Shown piece after piece: positions 57,288 through 64,000 of a DNA stretch of 64,000 nucleotides. The notes under the pieces are model-generated. The model was not told where the DNA came from. It did not search any database and saw only the letters and a list, made by a program, of their open reading frames with translations. Source of the stretch: Virgifigura deserti (GTDB taxonomy: Bacteria > Pseudomonadota > Alphaproteobacteria > Dongiales > Dongiaceae); contig QOZR01000001.1 in assembly GCA_003576685.1 (NCBI GenBank), positions 124,001-188,000 of the forward strand. Direction: 5' to 3'. The translations under genes and the position numbers were made by a program. The first letter of the stretch is position 1. Each line of letters opens with the position of its first letter.

Positions 57288-60200
57288 CTATTCGGCGGGC
57301 TGCCGTTGCCGTTCCGCCAAGGACGCCGTGAGTTCAGTCTCGATCGCGTTGACCGGCCGCGTGAGGTGGGCGAGGAGGTGGTAGAGCACGGGCGTCACGA
57401 ACAGCGTCAGGATCGACGCGAAACCGAGACCGCCGATTACCACGACGCCGATGGCCATCCGGCTCTCGGCGCCCGCGCCGGTGGCCAGCACCAGGGGCAG
57501 GGCGCCGAGGATCGTCGAGACCACCGTCATCAGGATGGGGCGGAAGCGCAGAGCGGAGCCTTCGAGAATCGCCTCCCTGATCGACAGGCCTTGACTGCGA
57601 AGCTGGTTCGCGAACTCGACGATCAATATTCCGTTCTTCGCGACCAGGCCGATCAGCAGGACGGCGCCGATCTGGCTGTAGACGTTCAGCGAGTTGCCAG
57701 TGAGCCACAGCGACGCAAGCCCGCCTGTCAGGGCCAGCGGCACCCCGAGCATGATGATCAGCGGATGCACGAAGCTCTCGAACTGGGCGGCCAGCACGAG
57801 GAAGACGATCACCAGCGCCAGCGCGAAGGTCATCAGCACGCCGCCGGAGGTTTCCAGATAATGGCGCGACTGCCCGGCGAAGCCGAGGCGTGCCTCGACC
57901 GGCAGCTCCTCGGCCGCGATCTCGCGCATGAAGTCGATCGCCGAGCCCAGATCGTATCCTTCACCCAACGCGGCCGAGATGGTGATGGAGGGTAGGCGAT
58001 CATAGCGCCGCAACTCGGGCGCCGAGGCGACCTCCTCCAGCGTCACCAAGGTCGTGAGGGGCACGAGCTGGCCGGTCGATCCGGACCGGATGAAGATGTT
58101 GGCGAGGTCCGTCGGCGTGCCGCGGTCGTCCTCCTGCGCCTGCAGGATGACGGGATATTCGCGCCCGCGATCGATATAGTCGGTGACCTCGCGCGAGGCG
58201 AGCATCGTCTGCAGCGTGCGCCCGATCTGCTCGATCTCGACGCCGAGATCGTCGGCTCTCCGGCGGTCGATCAGCACATTGAACTGCGGCTGCGTGGCTT
58301 CGAAGTCCGTTTCGATATTCTCCAGCTTCGGGTTCTGCCGCGCGCGCCGAACAATAGCATCGGCCCATGTCTGGATGCTCTCGTAGTTCGGCCCACCAAT
58401 GACGATGCGCAAAGGCTGGCTGCTGCCTCCCTGGCCGAGACCGGACGGGCTGACCGGAAAGGCACGGACCCCCGGGACCGCCGTGACCTCGGGAACGAGC
58501 GCGCGGATGATCTCCTCCTGGCTGCGCTCGCGGGTCGACCAGTCGGTCAGGCCGACCACGACGAAGGCTTCGTTCGCCTGATCGCGGCGGCCGACGAGGG
58601 CGAAGACGCGCCGCGCCTCTCCGCTGTCGCGCAGGTCCATCGCCATCGCCTCGATCTCCCGAACGCTCTCGTCGGTATAGGCTATGGTGGCGCCTTGCGG
58701 CGCGGTGATCGGGATGAAGAAGACGCCGCGGTCTTCCGTCGGCGTCAGCTCCTTGGGCAAGGTCGTATAAAACCAGACCGAGGCCGCGGAAAAAACGACG
58801 GCGAGGAAAAGGACCACCAGCGGCATCCGCAGGGTCTGGTCGAGAAGGTTGCGATAGCCGTTGCCGAGAGTGCGCAGGCCTGTCTCTAGTCCCCGGGTAA
58901 TTGGACCGGCGATCGGACCCGGGCGCCCCGCGCTCCTGAGCAGCTTAGAACATAGCATCGGGCAAAGCGTCAGCGCGACGAGCGTGGAGATGGCCACCGC
59001 CGACGCCAGGACGAAGCCGAATTCGGTAAAAAGCCGACCGACACTGCCTTGCAGGAACGAGATCGGCACGAACACGGCGATGAGGGTCAGAGAGGTCGCG
59101 ACGACGGCGAACGTCACCTGCCGCGTACCTAGGAAGGCCGCGACCAGGGGCTTCTCGCCGGTCTCGACTCTGCGCTGGACGTTCTCCAGGACCACGATCG
59201 CATCGTCCACGACCAGCCCGATCGCCAGCAGCAGCGCGAGGAGCGTAAGCACATTGATCGAGAAGCCGAAAGCGTGGATCAGGGCAAAGGTGCCGATGAC
59301 TGCCACGGGAATCGTCACGGCCGGAACGAGGGTCGCGCTCGGCGAATAAAGAAACAGGAAGATCACGAGCACGACCAGGGCGACAGAGATTCCAAGCGCC
59401 TTCACCACCTCCCAGATCGACTGCTCGATGAAGATCGCATCGTCCGAGCTGACGGTGATCGTCATGCCGTCCGGCAGCGTCGGCCGGATCAGGTCGATCT
59501 GCTCGCGGACCTGCTGAGAAACCGCGATCGTGTTCGCCTGGGCCTGGCGGATCACGCGAAGACCCACCGCCGCCCGGCCGTCGGCCCGGACGATCGAATC
59601 GTCGTCCTCGACGCCGAGCTCGACGCGCGCCACCTCGGCGAGGCGGATCGGGTAGCCGGCCACCCGATCGACGACAATGTTCTGGAAGTCTTCGACGCGG
59701 CGCAGACGGGTGTCGGTACGCACGGTGAATTGCCGCATCTCCGACTTCAGCTCGCCGGCCGGGAGCTCGACATTGTTGCGGCGCAGCGCCGCCTCGACAT
59801 CCTCGACGGCAAGGTTTCGTGCGGCGAGCGCCTGCCGGTCCAGCCATATCCGAATCGCGAAACGCCGCTCGCCGGAGATCTCGACCTGCGCCACCCCGTC
59901 CAGCGTCGAAAGCCTGTCGACGATGAAGCGGTCGGTGTAGTCCGAGATCTCGGCCGGGATCAACCGATCGCTCGTGATCGAGACGCGCATGACCGGGTCG
60001 GCGTCGCTGTCGGCCTTGACGATCCGCGGCTCTTCGGCGTCCTCGGGCAGGTCCTCCGTCACGCGCCCGACCGAGTCGCGGACGTCGTTGGCGGCTTCGT
60101 CGATGCTGCGCGAGGACTCGAACTCGATGACCGTTCGTGCCGATCCCAAACGGCTCCGCGAGGTGATGGTGCGGATCCCTTCGATACCGCTCACCGCGCC

Positions 60201-60404
60201 CTCGATGAGCTCAACGATCTCGGTGTCGATGATCTCCGGTGCGGCGCCCTCGTAACCCACCGAGACGGTGACCCTCGCGGAGTCGACGTCGGGTAGCTCG
60301 CGCACGGGCAGGCGCAGCAGCGACGCCAAGCCGACCACCAGGATCAGCGCGCTGAGCACGGTGGCGAAGACGGGGCGCTTTATGCTGATGTCGGAGAGGG
60401 TCAC
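57288..60404 (-). CDS. RND efflux transporter permease (AcrB/MexF-like)
   Basis: 1038 residues, the standard size, with 12 spans and two large periplasmic loops. The N-terminal MTLSDISIKRPVFATVLSAL, the proton-relay span LLLAIGLVVDDAIVVLENVQ with its Asp pair, and a second GLVAKNGILIVEFANQL identify the family. It exports hydrophobic compounds together with an adaptor and an outer-membrane channel; the latter is not encoded here. It lies 18 bp after the adaptor gene on the same strand and ends facing the iron operon. Confidence 0.96.
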   Translation of the reverse strand: MTLSDISIKRPVFATVLSALILVVGLASLLRLPVRELPDVDSARVTVSVGYEGAAPEIIDTEIVELIEGAVSGIEGIRTITSRSRLGSARTVIEFESSRSIDEAANDVRDSVGRVTEDLPEDAEEPRIVKADSDADPVMRVSITSDRLIPAEISDYTDRFIVDRLSTLDGVAQVEISGERRFAIRIWLDRQALAARNLAVEDVEAALRRNNVELPAGELKSEMRQFTVRTDTRLRRVEDFQNIVVDRVAGYPIRLAEVARVELGVEDDDSIVRADGRAAVGLRVIRQAQANTIAVSQQVREQIDLIRPTLPDGMTITVSSDDAIFIEQSIWEVVKALGISVALVVLVIFLFLYSPSATLVPAVTIPVAVIGTFALIHAFGFSINVLTLLALLLAIGLVVDDAIVVLENVQRRVETGEKPLVAAFLGTRQVTFAVVATSLTLIAVFVPISFLQGSVGRLFTEFGFVLASAVAISTLVALTLCPMLCSKLLRSAGRPGPIAGPITRGLETGLRTLGNGYRNLLDQTLRMPLVVLFLAVVFSAASVWFYTTLPKELTPTEDRGVFFIPITAPQGATIAYTDESVREIEAMAMDLRDSGEARRVFALVGRRDQANEAFVVVGLTDWSTRERSQEEIIRALVPEVTAVPGVRAFPVSPSGLGQGGSSQPLRIVIGGPNYESIQTWADAIVRRARQNPKLENIETDFEATQPQFNVLIDRRRADDLGVEIEQIGRTLQTMLASREVTDYIDRGREYPVILQAQEDDRGTPTDLANIFIRSGSTGQLVPLTTLVTLEEVASAPELRRYDRLPSITISAALGEGYDLGSAIDFMREIAAEELPVEARLGFAGQSRHYLETSGGVLMTFALALVIVFLVLAAQFESFVHPLIIMLGVPLALTGGLASLWLTGNSLNVYSQIGAVLLIGLVAKNGILIVEFANQLRSQGLSIREAILEGSALRFRPILMTVVSTILGALPLVLATGAGAESRMAIGVVVIGGLGFASILTLFVTPVLYHLLAHLTRPVNAIETELTASLAERQRQPAE

Positions 60405-60422
60405 GGAAACCAGCCTGACGGC

Positions 60423-61499
60423 TCAGCTGGTCGGCACGGTACGGGACTGCCGGACGCGCACCGGAGCGCCGTCGCGCAGCCGCTGCAATCCGGCGACGAC
60501 GACGGAATCGCCGGCCCGAAGACCCTTCAGGACCTCGACTTCTCCCACCTGACGGTGGCCGAGCTCGACCTCGACCCGCTCCGCGGTGCCGTCGCGAACC
60601 CGGAACACGTAGGTGGACCGCCCTTCAGCCACGACTGCCTCCTCCGGAATAATCACGGCGTTGGGCCGAGACCCCAGCGTCACGCGCACGACCATGAAAA
60701 GGCCGGCCGGCAGCGCATTGTCGGGATTGGGCAGCTCGGCCCGGACCCGGAACGAGCGAGCGATCGGATCGATGCGCGTGTCGATGCTGGCGATCCGGCC
60801 CGCGAAGGTCTGATCCGGAAAGGATGCGGTCGTGGCCGCGACCGCCTGGCCCCGCTGGATCCGACCGTAGAAGATTCCCGGAACGGAAAACTCGAGTTCG
60901 ACCGCCGACAGGTCGTCCAGCGTCGTGACGACCGTATCCTCGTTGATCCGTGCACCGAGATCCACCTCGCGGAGTCCTACCACGCCGGCGAACGGGGCGC
61001 GGATCTGGCGATCGCGCAATCGCCGCTCCGCAGCCGCGAGTCGGGCCCGTGCCGCCGCGAAGGCGGCGTTCAGCGCATCGACCTGAGCCTGGGCGACCGT
61101 CTTGTTGGCGAGGAGCTGCCGGGCCCGTTCATATTGGGCTTCGGCATCCCGCAGCATCGCGCGGGCCTCGGCGGCATTGGCCTCTTCGATCTCGCGGTCG
61201 AGCGTGACGAGAACCTCGTCCTGTTCGACCTGCTCGCCGGCTTCGAACCGGATATCGGCAATTTGTCCCGAGGCGTTCGCCTTGATCGCGATCGACTGCT
61301 TTGCCCGGAGGGTCCCGACCGCCTCGACGTGCTGCGTGATCACGCCGGTGCGGGCTTCGGCGATCTCGACCAGGGCCGTCGGATCGGCTCGATCACTCTC
61401 CGCAATCGGAGAGCCCGCAGTCTGTGCCGTCAGATACCAGGCGGCGCCCGCAATTGTCACAAGAATCAGGATCGCGACGATTTGCCGAACGAGGCTCAT
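60423..61499 (-). CDS. RND efflux periplasmic adaptor (membrane fusion protein)
   Basis: 358 residues. One N-terminal span (about 7-25), then lipoyl, alpha-hairpin (NKTVAQAQVDALNAAFAAAR) and beta-barrel parts in the order typical of the HlyD/AcrA family: ARTGVITQHVEAVGTL, GEQVEQDEVLVTLD, then IPEEAVVAEGRSTYVFRV. It links the permease to the outer-membrane factor. The ATG at 61499 gives the signal-anchor start. It is the first gene of the efflux operon, divergent from the dienelactone hydrolase gene. Confidence 0.93.
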   Translation of the reverse strand: MSLVRQIVAILILVTIAGAAWYLTAQTAGSPIAESDRADPTALVEIAEARTGVITQHVEAVGTLRAKQSIAIKANASGQIADIRFEAGEQVEQDEVLVTLDREIEEANAAEARAMLRDAEAQYERARQLLANKTVAQAQVDALNAAFAAARARLAAAERRLRDRQIRAPFAGVVGLREVDLGARINEDTVVTTLDDLSAVELEFSVPGIFYGRIQRGQAVAATTASFPDQTFAGRIASIDTRIDPIARSFRVRAELPNPDNALPAGLFMVVRVTLGSRPNAVIIPEEAVVAEGRSTYVFRVRDGTAERVEVELGHRQVGEVEVLKGLRAGDSVVVAGLQRLRDGAPVRVRQSRTVPTS

Positions 61500-61627
61500 G
61501 GAACCGGCTCCGTCTCGGCGAGAGGGGCCGGATGCCTCACGCGTCCTATCGAAAATCCGAAACAACGGCAGGGATCGTTTCGCATATCCGCCGTTCGTGC
61601 CATGACACCTATTTCAGGTAGATTAAG

Positions 61628-61651
61628 CTTTAAGAAGTCTTAAGCTACCGG
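61628..61651. promoter_or_regulatory. AT-rich inverted repeat in the divergent efflux promoter region
   Basis: CTTTAAGA and TCTTAAG arms with a two-base centre (AG) form an imperfect dyad within an AT-rich patch. It lies 130 bp upstream of the adaptor gene and 70 bp upstream of the hydrolase, where a repressor of either would bind. No regulator gene is near. Confidence 0.35.
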
Positions 61652-61719
61652 AGATCCGAGGCGTTTCAAACACGTTCCTTCAAAGAAACCCCTTCGCGGT
61701 ACGACAAAGGAGGCGGGAA

Positions 61720-62583
61720 ATGGACCAGGCGATCATCGACCTCTATGACGAATACACGCACGCACCGCTGAAGCGCCGGGTGTTCCTCGCGCGCCTCGTC
61801 CAGCTCGCCGGCGGCACTGCGGCGGCGGCGGCGATCCTTGCCCGTCTGGAGCCGAATTATGCCAAAGCGGCGGTCGTCGAGCCGGACGATCCTCGTCTCG
61901 CGGTTGAGAGGCTCGACTATCCGGGGGCCACGGGCGGGGTGAGTGCCTATGTTGCCCGGCCGGCGGATGCCTCCGGTCCGCTCCCGGCCGTCATCGTCAT
62001 TCACGAGAACCGGGGACTCAACCAGCATATCGAGGATGTGGCGCGGCGCGCGGCCCTGGCCGGCTTCCTGGCGCTCGCGCCCGACCTGCTGTCGCCCCTC
62101 AGCGGCACGCCTGGGGACCCGGACAGGGCCCGGGAGATGATCGGCCAGCTCGACGCGGCGCAGGCGGTTCGCGACGCGGCCGCCGCGATCGACGCCCTGA
62201 AGGCGCGACCGGACGCGAACGGACGGGTCGGCGCGGTCGGCTTCTGCTGGGGCGGGGGCGTCGTCGGACAGCTCGCGGTGGCGGCGGGCGACCGGCTGGG
62301 TGCGGCCGTCGTGTTCTACGGCCGCGCACCCGATTCGACCGAGGTCGCCAAGATCCAGGCACCGCTGCTGCTGCACTATGCCGGGCTGGACGAGCGGATC
62401 AATGCGGGTGTGCCGGCATTTCAAGGGGCCCTGGACGCGGCCGGGACCGACTACAGGCTGCACATGTATGAAGGCGTCAATCACGCCTTCCACAACGACA
62501 GCTCGGCCGAGCGCTACGACGCCGCGGCTGCGGCGCTCGCTTGGGAGCGAACGATCGACTTCCTCAATCAGCAGCTCGGGTGA
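61720..62583 (+). CDS. Dienelactone hydrolase family protein with Tat-like signal
   Basis: 287 residues. The nucleophile elbow GFCWGGGV holds Cys176, and the catalytic His is in GVNHAFHND. The N-terminus carries KRRVFLARL followed by an alanine-rich hydrophobic stretch (about 17-42), typical of a twin-arginine signal as in the periplasmic members of this family. It should hydrolyse ester or lactone bonds of unknown substrate. It is divergent from the RND efflux operon, which suggests co-regulation. Confidence 0.9.
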   Translation: MDQAIIDLYDEYTHAPLKRRVFLARLVQLAGGTAAAAAILARLEPNYAKAAVVEPDDPRLAVERLDYPGATGGVSAYVARPADASGPLPAVIVIHENRGLNQHIEDVARRAALAGFLALAPDLLSPLSGTPGDPDRAREMIGQLDAAQAVRDAAAAIDALKARPDANGRVGAVGFCWGGGVVGQLAVAAGDRLGAAVVFYGRAPDSTEVAKIQAPLLLHYAGLDERINAGVPAFQGALDAAGTDYRLHMYEGVNHAFHNDSSAERYDAAAAALAWERTIDFLNQQLG

Positions 62584-63118
62584 TTGCGCGAGACGAGGTG
62601 GAAACAGGCCAGCGCGGAACAGGCGATCATGGCGAAAATCACGGCCGTCATCGTGAGCGCGGTCCCGCTCGCGACGTAGCCGACCACCCAGCTCGCGATG
62701 GAGGCGAGCTCGACCGGACGACGTGAACGCTCGGCAAACAATACTACGAGGGACGGTAAGGAGAAAGCGGAAACCCACGACCTTCTCGGCACAGCCATTG
62801 CAGCGTCGCGCCAGAACCTGATCCGTTCGCATCGAACCAGCATATGCGCCTTTTTGCAGCCAGACCCCCTTGCTCTGCGCAGCGAGTCGGGGCATAGAAA
62901 AATATCCGCCCGGTCCTCCGCCAAGGAACATCCGTTCCGCTTCGCGTGTTGGACCGATGGCTTATCTCGGCCTAGAGCCTGATCCGATCACATCGATTCG
63001 ATCGGTGGATCAGTCTCGAATTGTTTGAATGAGAGGACGATTCACTGATCAGGTCGGGTCAACCTGATCGGATCGTACTCTAGCATGGATGCATCCCAGC
63101 ACTACAGAGAGGTTCAGC
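62584..63118. other. Gene-poor stretch with a dispersed repeat
   Basis: About 535 bp. A leftward frame (62568-62924) ends in a hydrophobic stretch like a membrane span (SWVVGYVASGTALTMTAVIF) and may be the decayed end of a transporter gene; no start or family signature allows a call. The right part is filled by the full repeat copy at 62973-63083. Confidence 0.4.
62973..63083 (+). repeat. Dispersed palindromic repeat, full copy
   Basis: TAGAGCCTGATCCGATCACA at the left, TTTGAATGAGAGGACGATTC in the middle and CAACCTGATCGGATCG plus TACTCTA at the right. Its two halves are dyads, as in the copy at 43038. The left end shares 17 of 18 bases with the fragment at 63740. It lies just before a peptidase gene. 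Confidence 0.85.
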
Positions 63119-63742
63119 ATGGCGCAAAGACGAGCGGCGGGTCGTTCCGCCCGGATCTCGAACTCATCTTTCGGGCGACGACACGTCCTCGCCGGTTCCT
63201 GCGCCGTGCTTGCGACCGCGCTCCTGCCGAATGCTGGATCGGCAGCGACCGGGAGCGAGACCGGGACGTCGATCGAGGCGCTGCTCGGTCTCTCCGAGCG
63301 CCGACTTGTACTCTACAATCCGCGCACGCTTGAAAATCTCGACCTGGTCTATTGGCGTGACGGCCATTACGACCCGATTGTGCTCCGGGCCGTCAACTGG
63401 TTCATGCGCGACATTCGGGCCGAGGCGGCGAAGGACATCGATTGCGCGCTCCTCGACCTCATCTGCTCGATGCACCGCGCCACGGAATCAGACGAGCCGT
63501 TCACGATCCTGAGCGGCTATCGCTCGGAGCAGACCAATCATCAGCTGATCGAGATGGGGGTCCATGCCGCGGAGAACAGCTTCCACATCCAGGGCAAGGC
63601 CGTCGATCTGCGCATGTCCGGATTTTCAACCAAGGGATTGAGATATCTTGCGGCGGAACGGCAGGTCGGCGGAATCGGCTACTATCCGCAGGACGGATTC
63701 CTTCACCTCGACACCGGGCCGATCCGCTTTTGGCAGGGATAG
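63119..63742 (+). CDS. DUF882/M15-like peptidase with Tat signal
   Basis: 207 residues. The signal (about 1-42) has a twin-arginine GRRHVLAG followed by a hydrophobic stretch. The D,D-carboxypeptidase-like zinc site is seen as SFHIQGKAVDLRM (His and Asp) and FLHLDTGPIRFW (His), the YcbK/DUF882 family pattern. It probably trims peptidoglycan peptides in the periplasm. AGAGAGG precedes the ATG at 63119. Its stop codon TAG is shared with the left end of a repeat. Confidence 0.9.
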   Translation: MAQRRAAGRSARISNSSFGRRHVLAGSCAVLATALLPNAGSAATGSETGTSIEALLGLSERRLVLYNPRTLENLDLVYWRDGHYDPIVLRAVNWFMRDIRAEAAKDIDCALLDLICSMHRATESDEPFTILSGYRSEQTNHQLIEMGVHAAENSFHIQGKAVDLRMSGFSTKGLRYLAAERQVGGIGYYPQDGFLHLDTGPIRFWQG

Positions 63743-63771
63743 AGCCTGACCCGATCACATCGATGTCAGGG
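63740..63771 (+). repeat. Dispersed palindromic repeat, partial copy (left end)
   Basis: TAGAGCCTGACCCGATCACA and the following ATCGATGTCAGG match the left half of the full copies. The rest is missing. The TAG of this end is the stop codon of the preceding peptidase gene. Confidence 0.75.
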
Positions 63772-63781
63772 CGGCGTCCGG

Positions 63782-64000
63782 TCACGCCGGGCGCGGCGCG
63801 CTAGGTCGACCGAACAGATAGCCTTGACCGTAATCGATGCCGAGGCCGCGCAGCGCCTCCGCCTGCTCTTTCGTCTCGATCATCTCCGCGACGGTCTCGA
63901 TGCCGAGATCGCGGCACAGGCCGACCGTCGCCTTGATGATCGCGCGATCGCGATCGACCGAGAGCATGCGCTGGACATAGGCGCCGTCGATCTTGACGAA
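63782..64000 (-). CDS. EAL domain protein, C-terminal part (truncated by window edge)
   Basis: Leftward frame open to the window end. FVKIDGAYVQRML, then GIETVAEMIETKEQAEALRGL and IDYGQGYLFGRP are the final motifs of the EAL phosphodiesterase domain that degrades c-di-GMP; the catalytic EAL motif itself lies outside the window. The C-terminus is only a few residues beyond the domain. Whether a GGDEF domain precedes it is unknown. Confidence 0.9.
   Translation of the reverse strand, partial: FVKIDGAYVQRMLSVDRDRAIIKATVGLCRDLGIETVAEMIETKEQAEALRGLGIDYGQGYLFGRPSAPRPA

Overview
This 64-kb window is high-GC bacterial DNA, most likely from an alphaproteobacterium of the Rhodospirillales type. The grounds are established gene orders and families: the run phaC - (lipoprotein) - hom - glpX - recJ, a class I PHA synthase, metY next to a CoA-binding protein, an HWE histidine kinase, DUF1127 and DUF3572 proteins, and many stress and two-component genes. 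The assignment is by family resemblance only; no rRNA gene is present.

Region 1 (1-14.6 kb) is conserved housekeeping DNA. It holds a glutamine amidotransferase (cut by the window edge), metY, a CoA-binding protein and an enoyl-CoA hydratase. Next come rplM-rpsI with a clear sigma-70 promoter and terminator, argC and a gamma-class carbonic anhydrase, a GNAT acetyltransferase, a small secreted protein, phaC, a short lipoprotein, hom, glpX, recJ and a RidA protein. A tRNA-Glu(UUC) closes the block.

Region 2 (14.8-33 kb) is accessory. It has an aquaporin, an HWE sensor kinase, a GYD protein, a PEP-CTERM GDSL hydrolase, a small protein with a truncated paralogue 2 kb away, Dps and a K+/H+ antiporter. 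A seven-gene amide module follows: XRE-cupin regulator, periplasmic binding protein, two ABC ATPases, two permeases and a formamidase/acetamidase. Then come small hypothetical genes (including a 29-residue membrane protein too short for usual gene calling) and a decayed Crp/Fnr fragment.

Region 3 (32-41 kb) looks like a low-oxygen or nitrosative-stress cluster. It has CBS-BON protein, cytochrome bd-type oxidase cydAB, DUF488, a group III truncated haemoglobin with operator-like sites, DUF1127 and small zinc-ribbon proteins. Polyamine genes speD-speE and a zinc-ribbon/Rnk-like protein follow, with a structured and possibly transcribed intergenic element between speD and the Rnk-like gene.

Region 4 (41-51 kb) mixes live and dead genes: dadA, the debris of a haem-uptake locus, a HAD phosphatase, DUF3572, a consensus CRP-type site, a class III cyclase with TolB-like and TPR regions, and a FadL pseudogene. 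A membrane histidine kinase then faces a PilZ-methyltransferase fusion that resembles PhcB-type signal synthases.

Region 5 (51-64 kb) is an iron-type module: ECF sigma, FecR, TonB receptor, PepSY protein and a small membrane protein. A divergent RND efflux pair, a dienelactone hydrolase, a Tat-exported M15-like peptidase (DUF882) and the end of an EAL protein follow. A dispersed ~110-bp palindromic repeat occurs four times (two full, two partial copies), and its edge supplies the stop codons of two genes.
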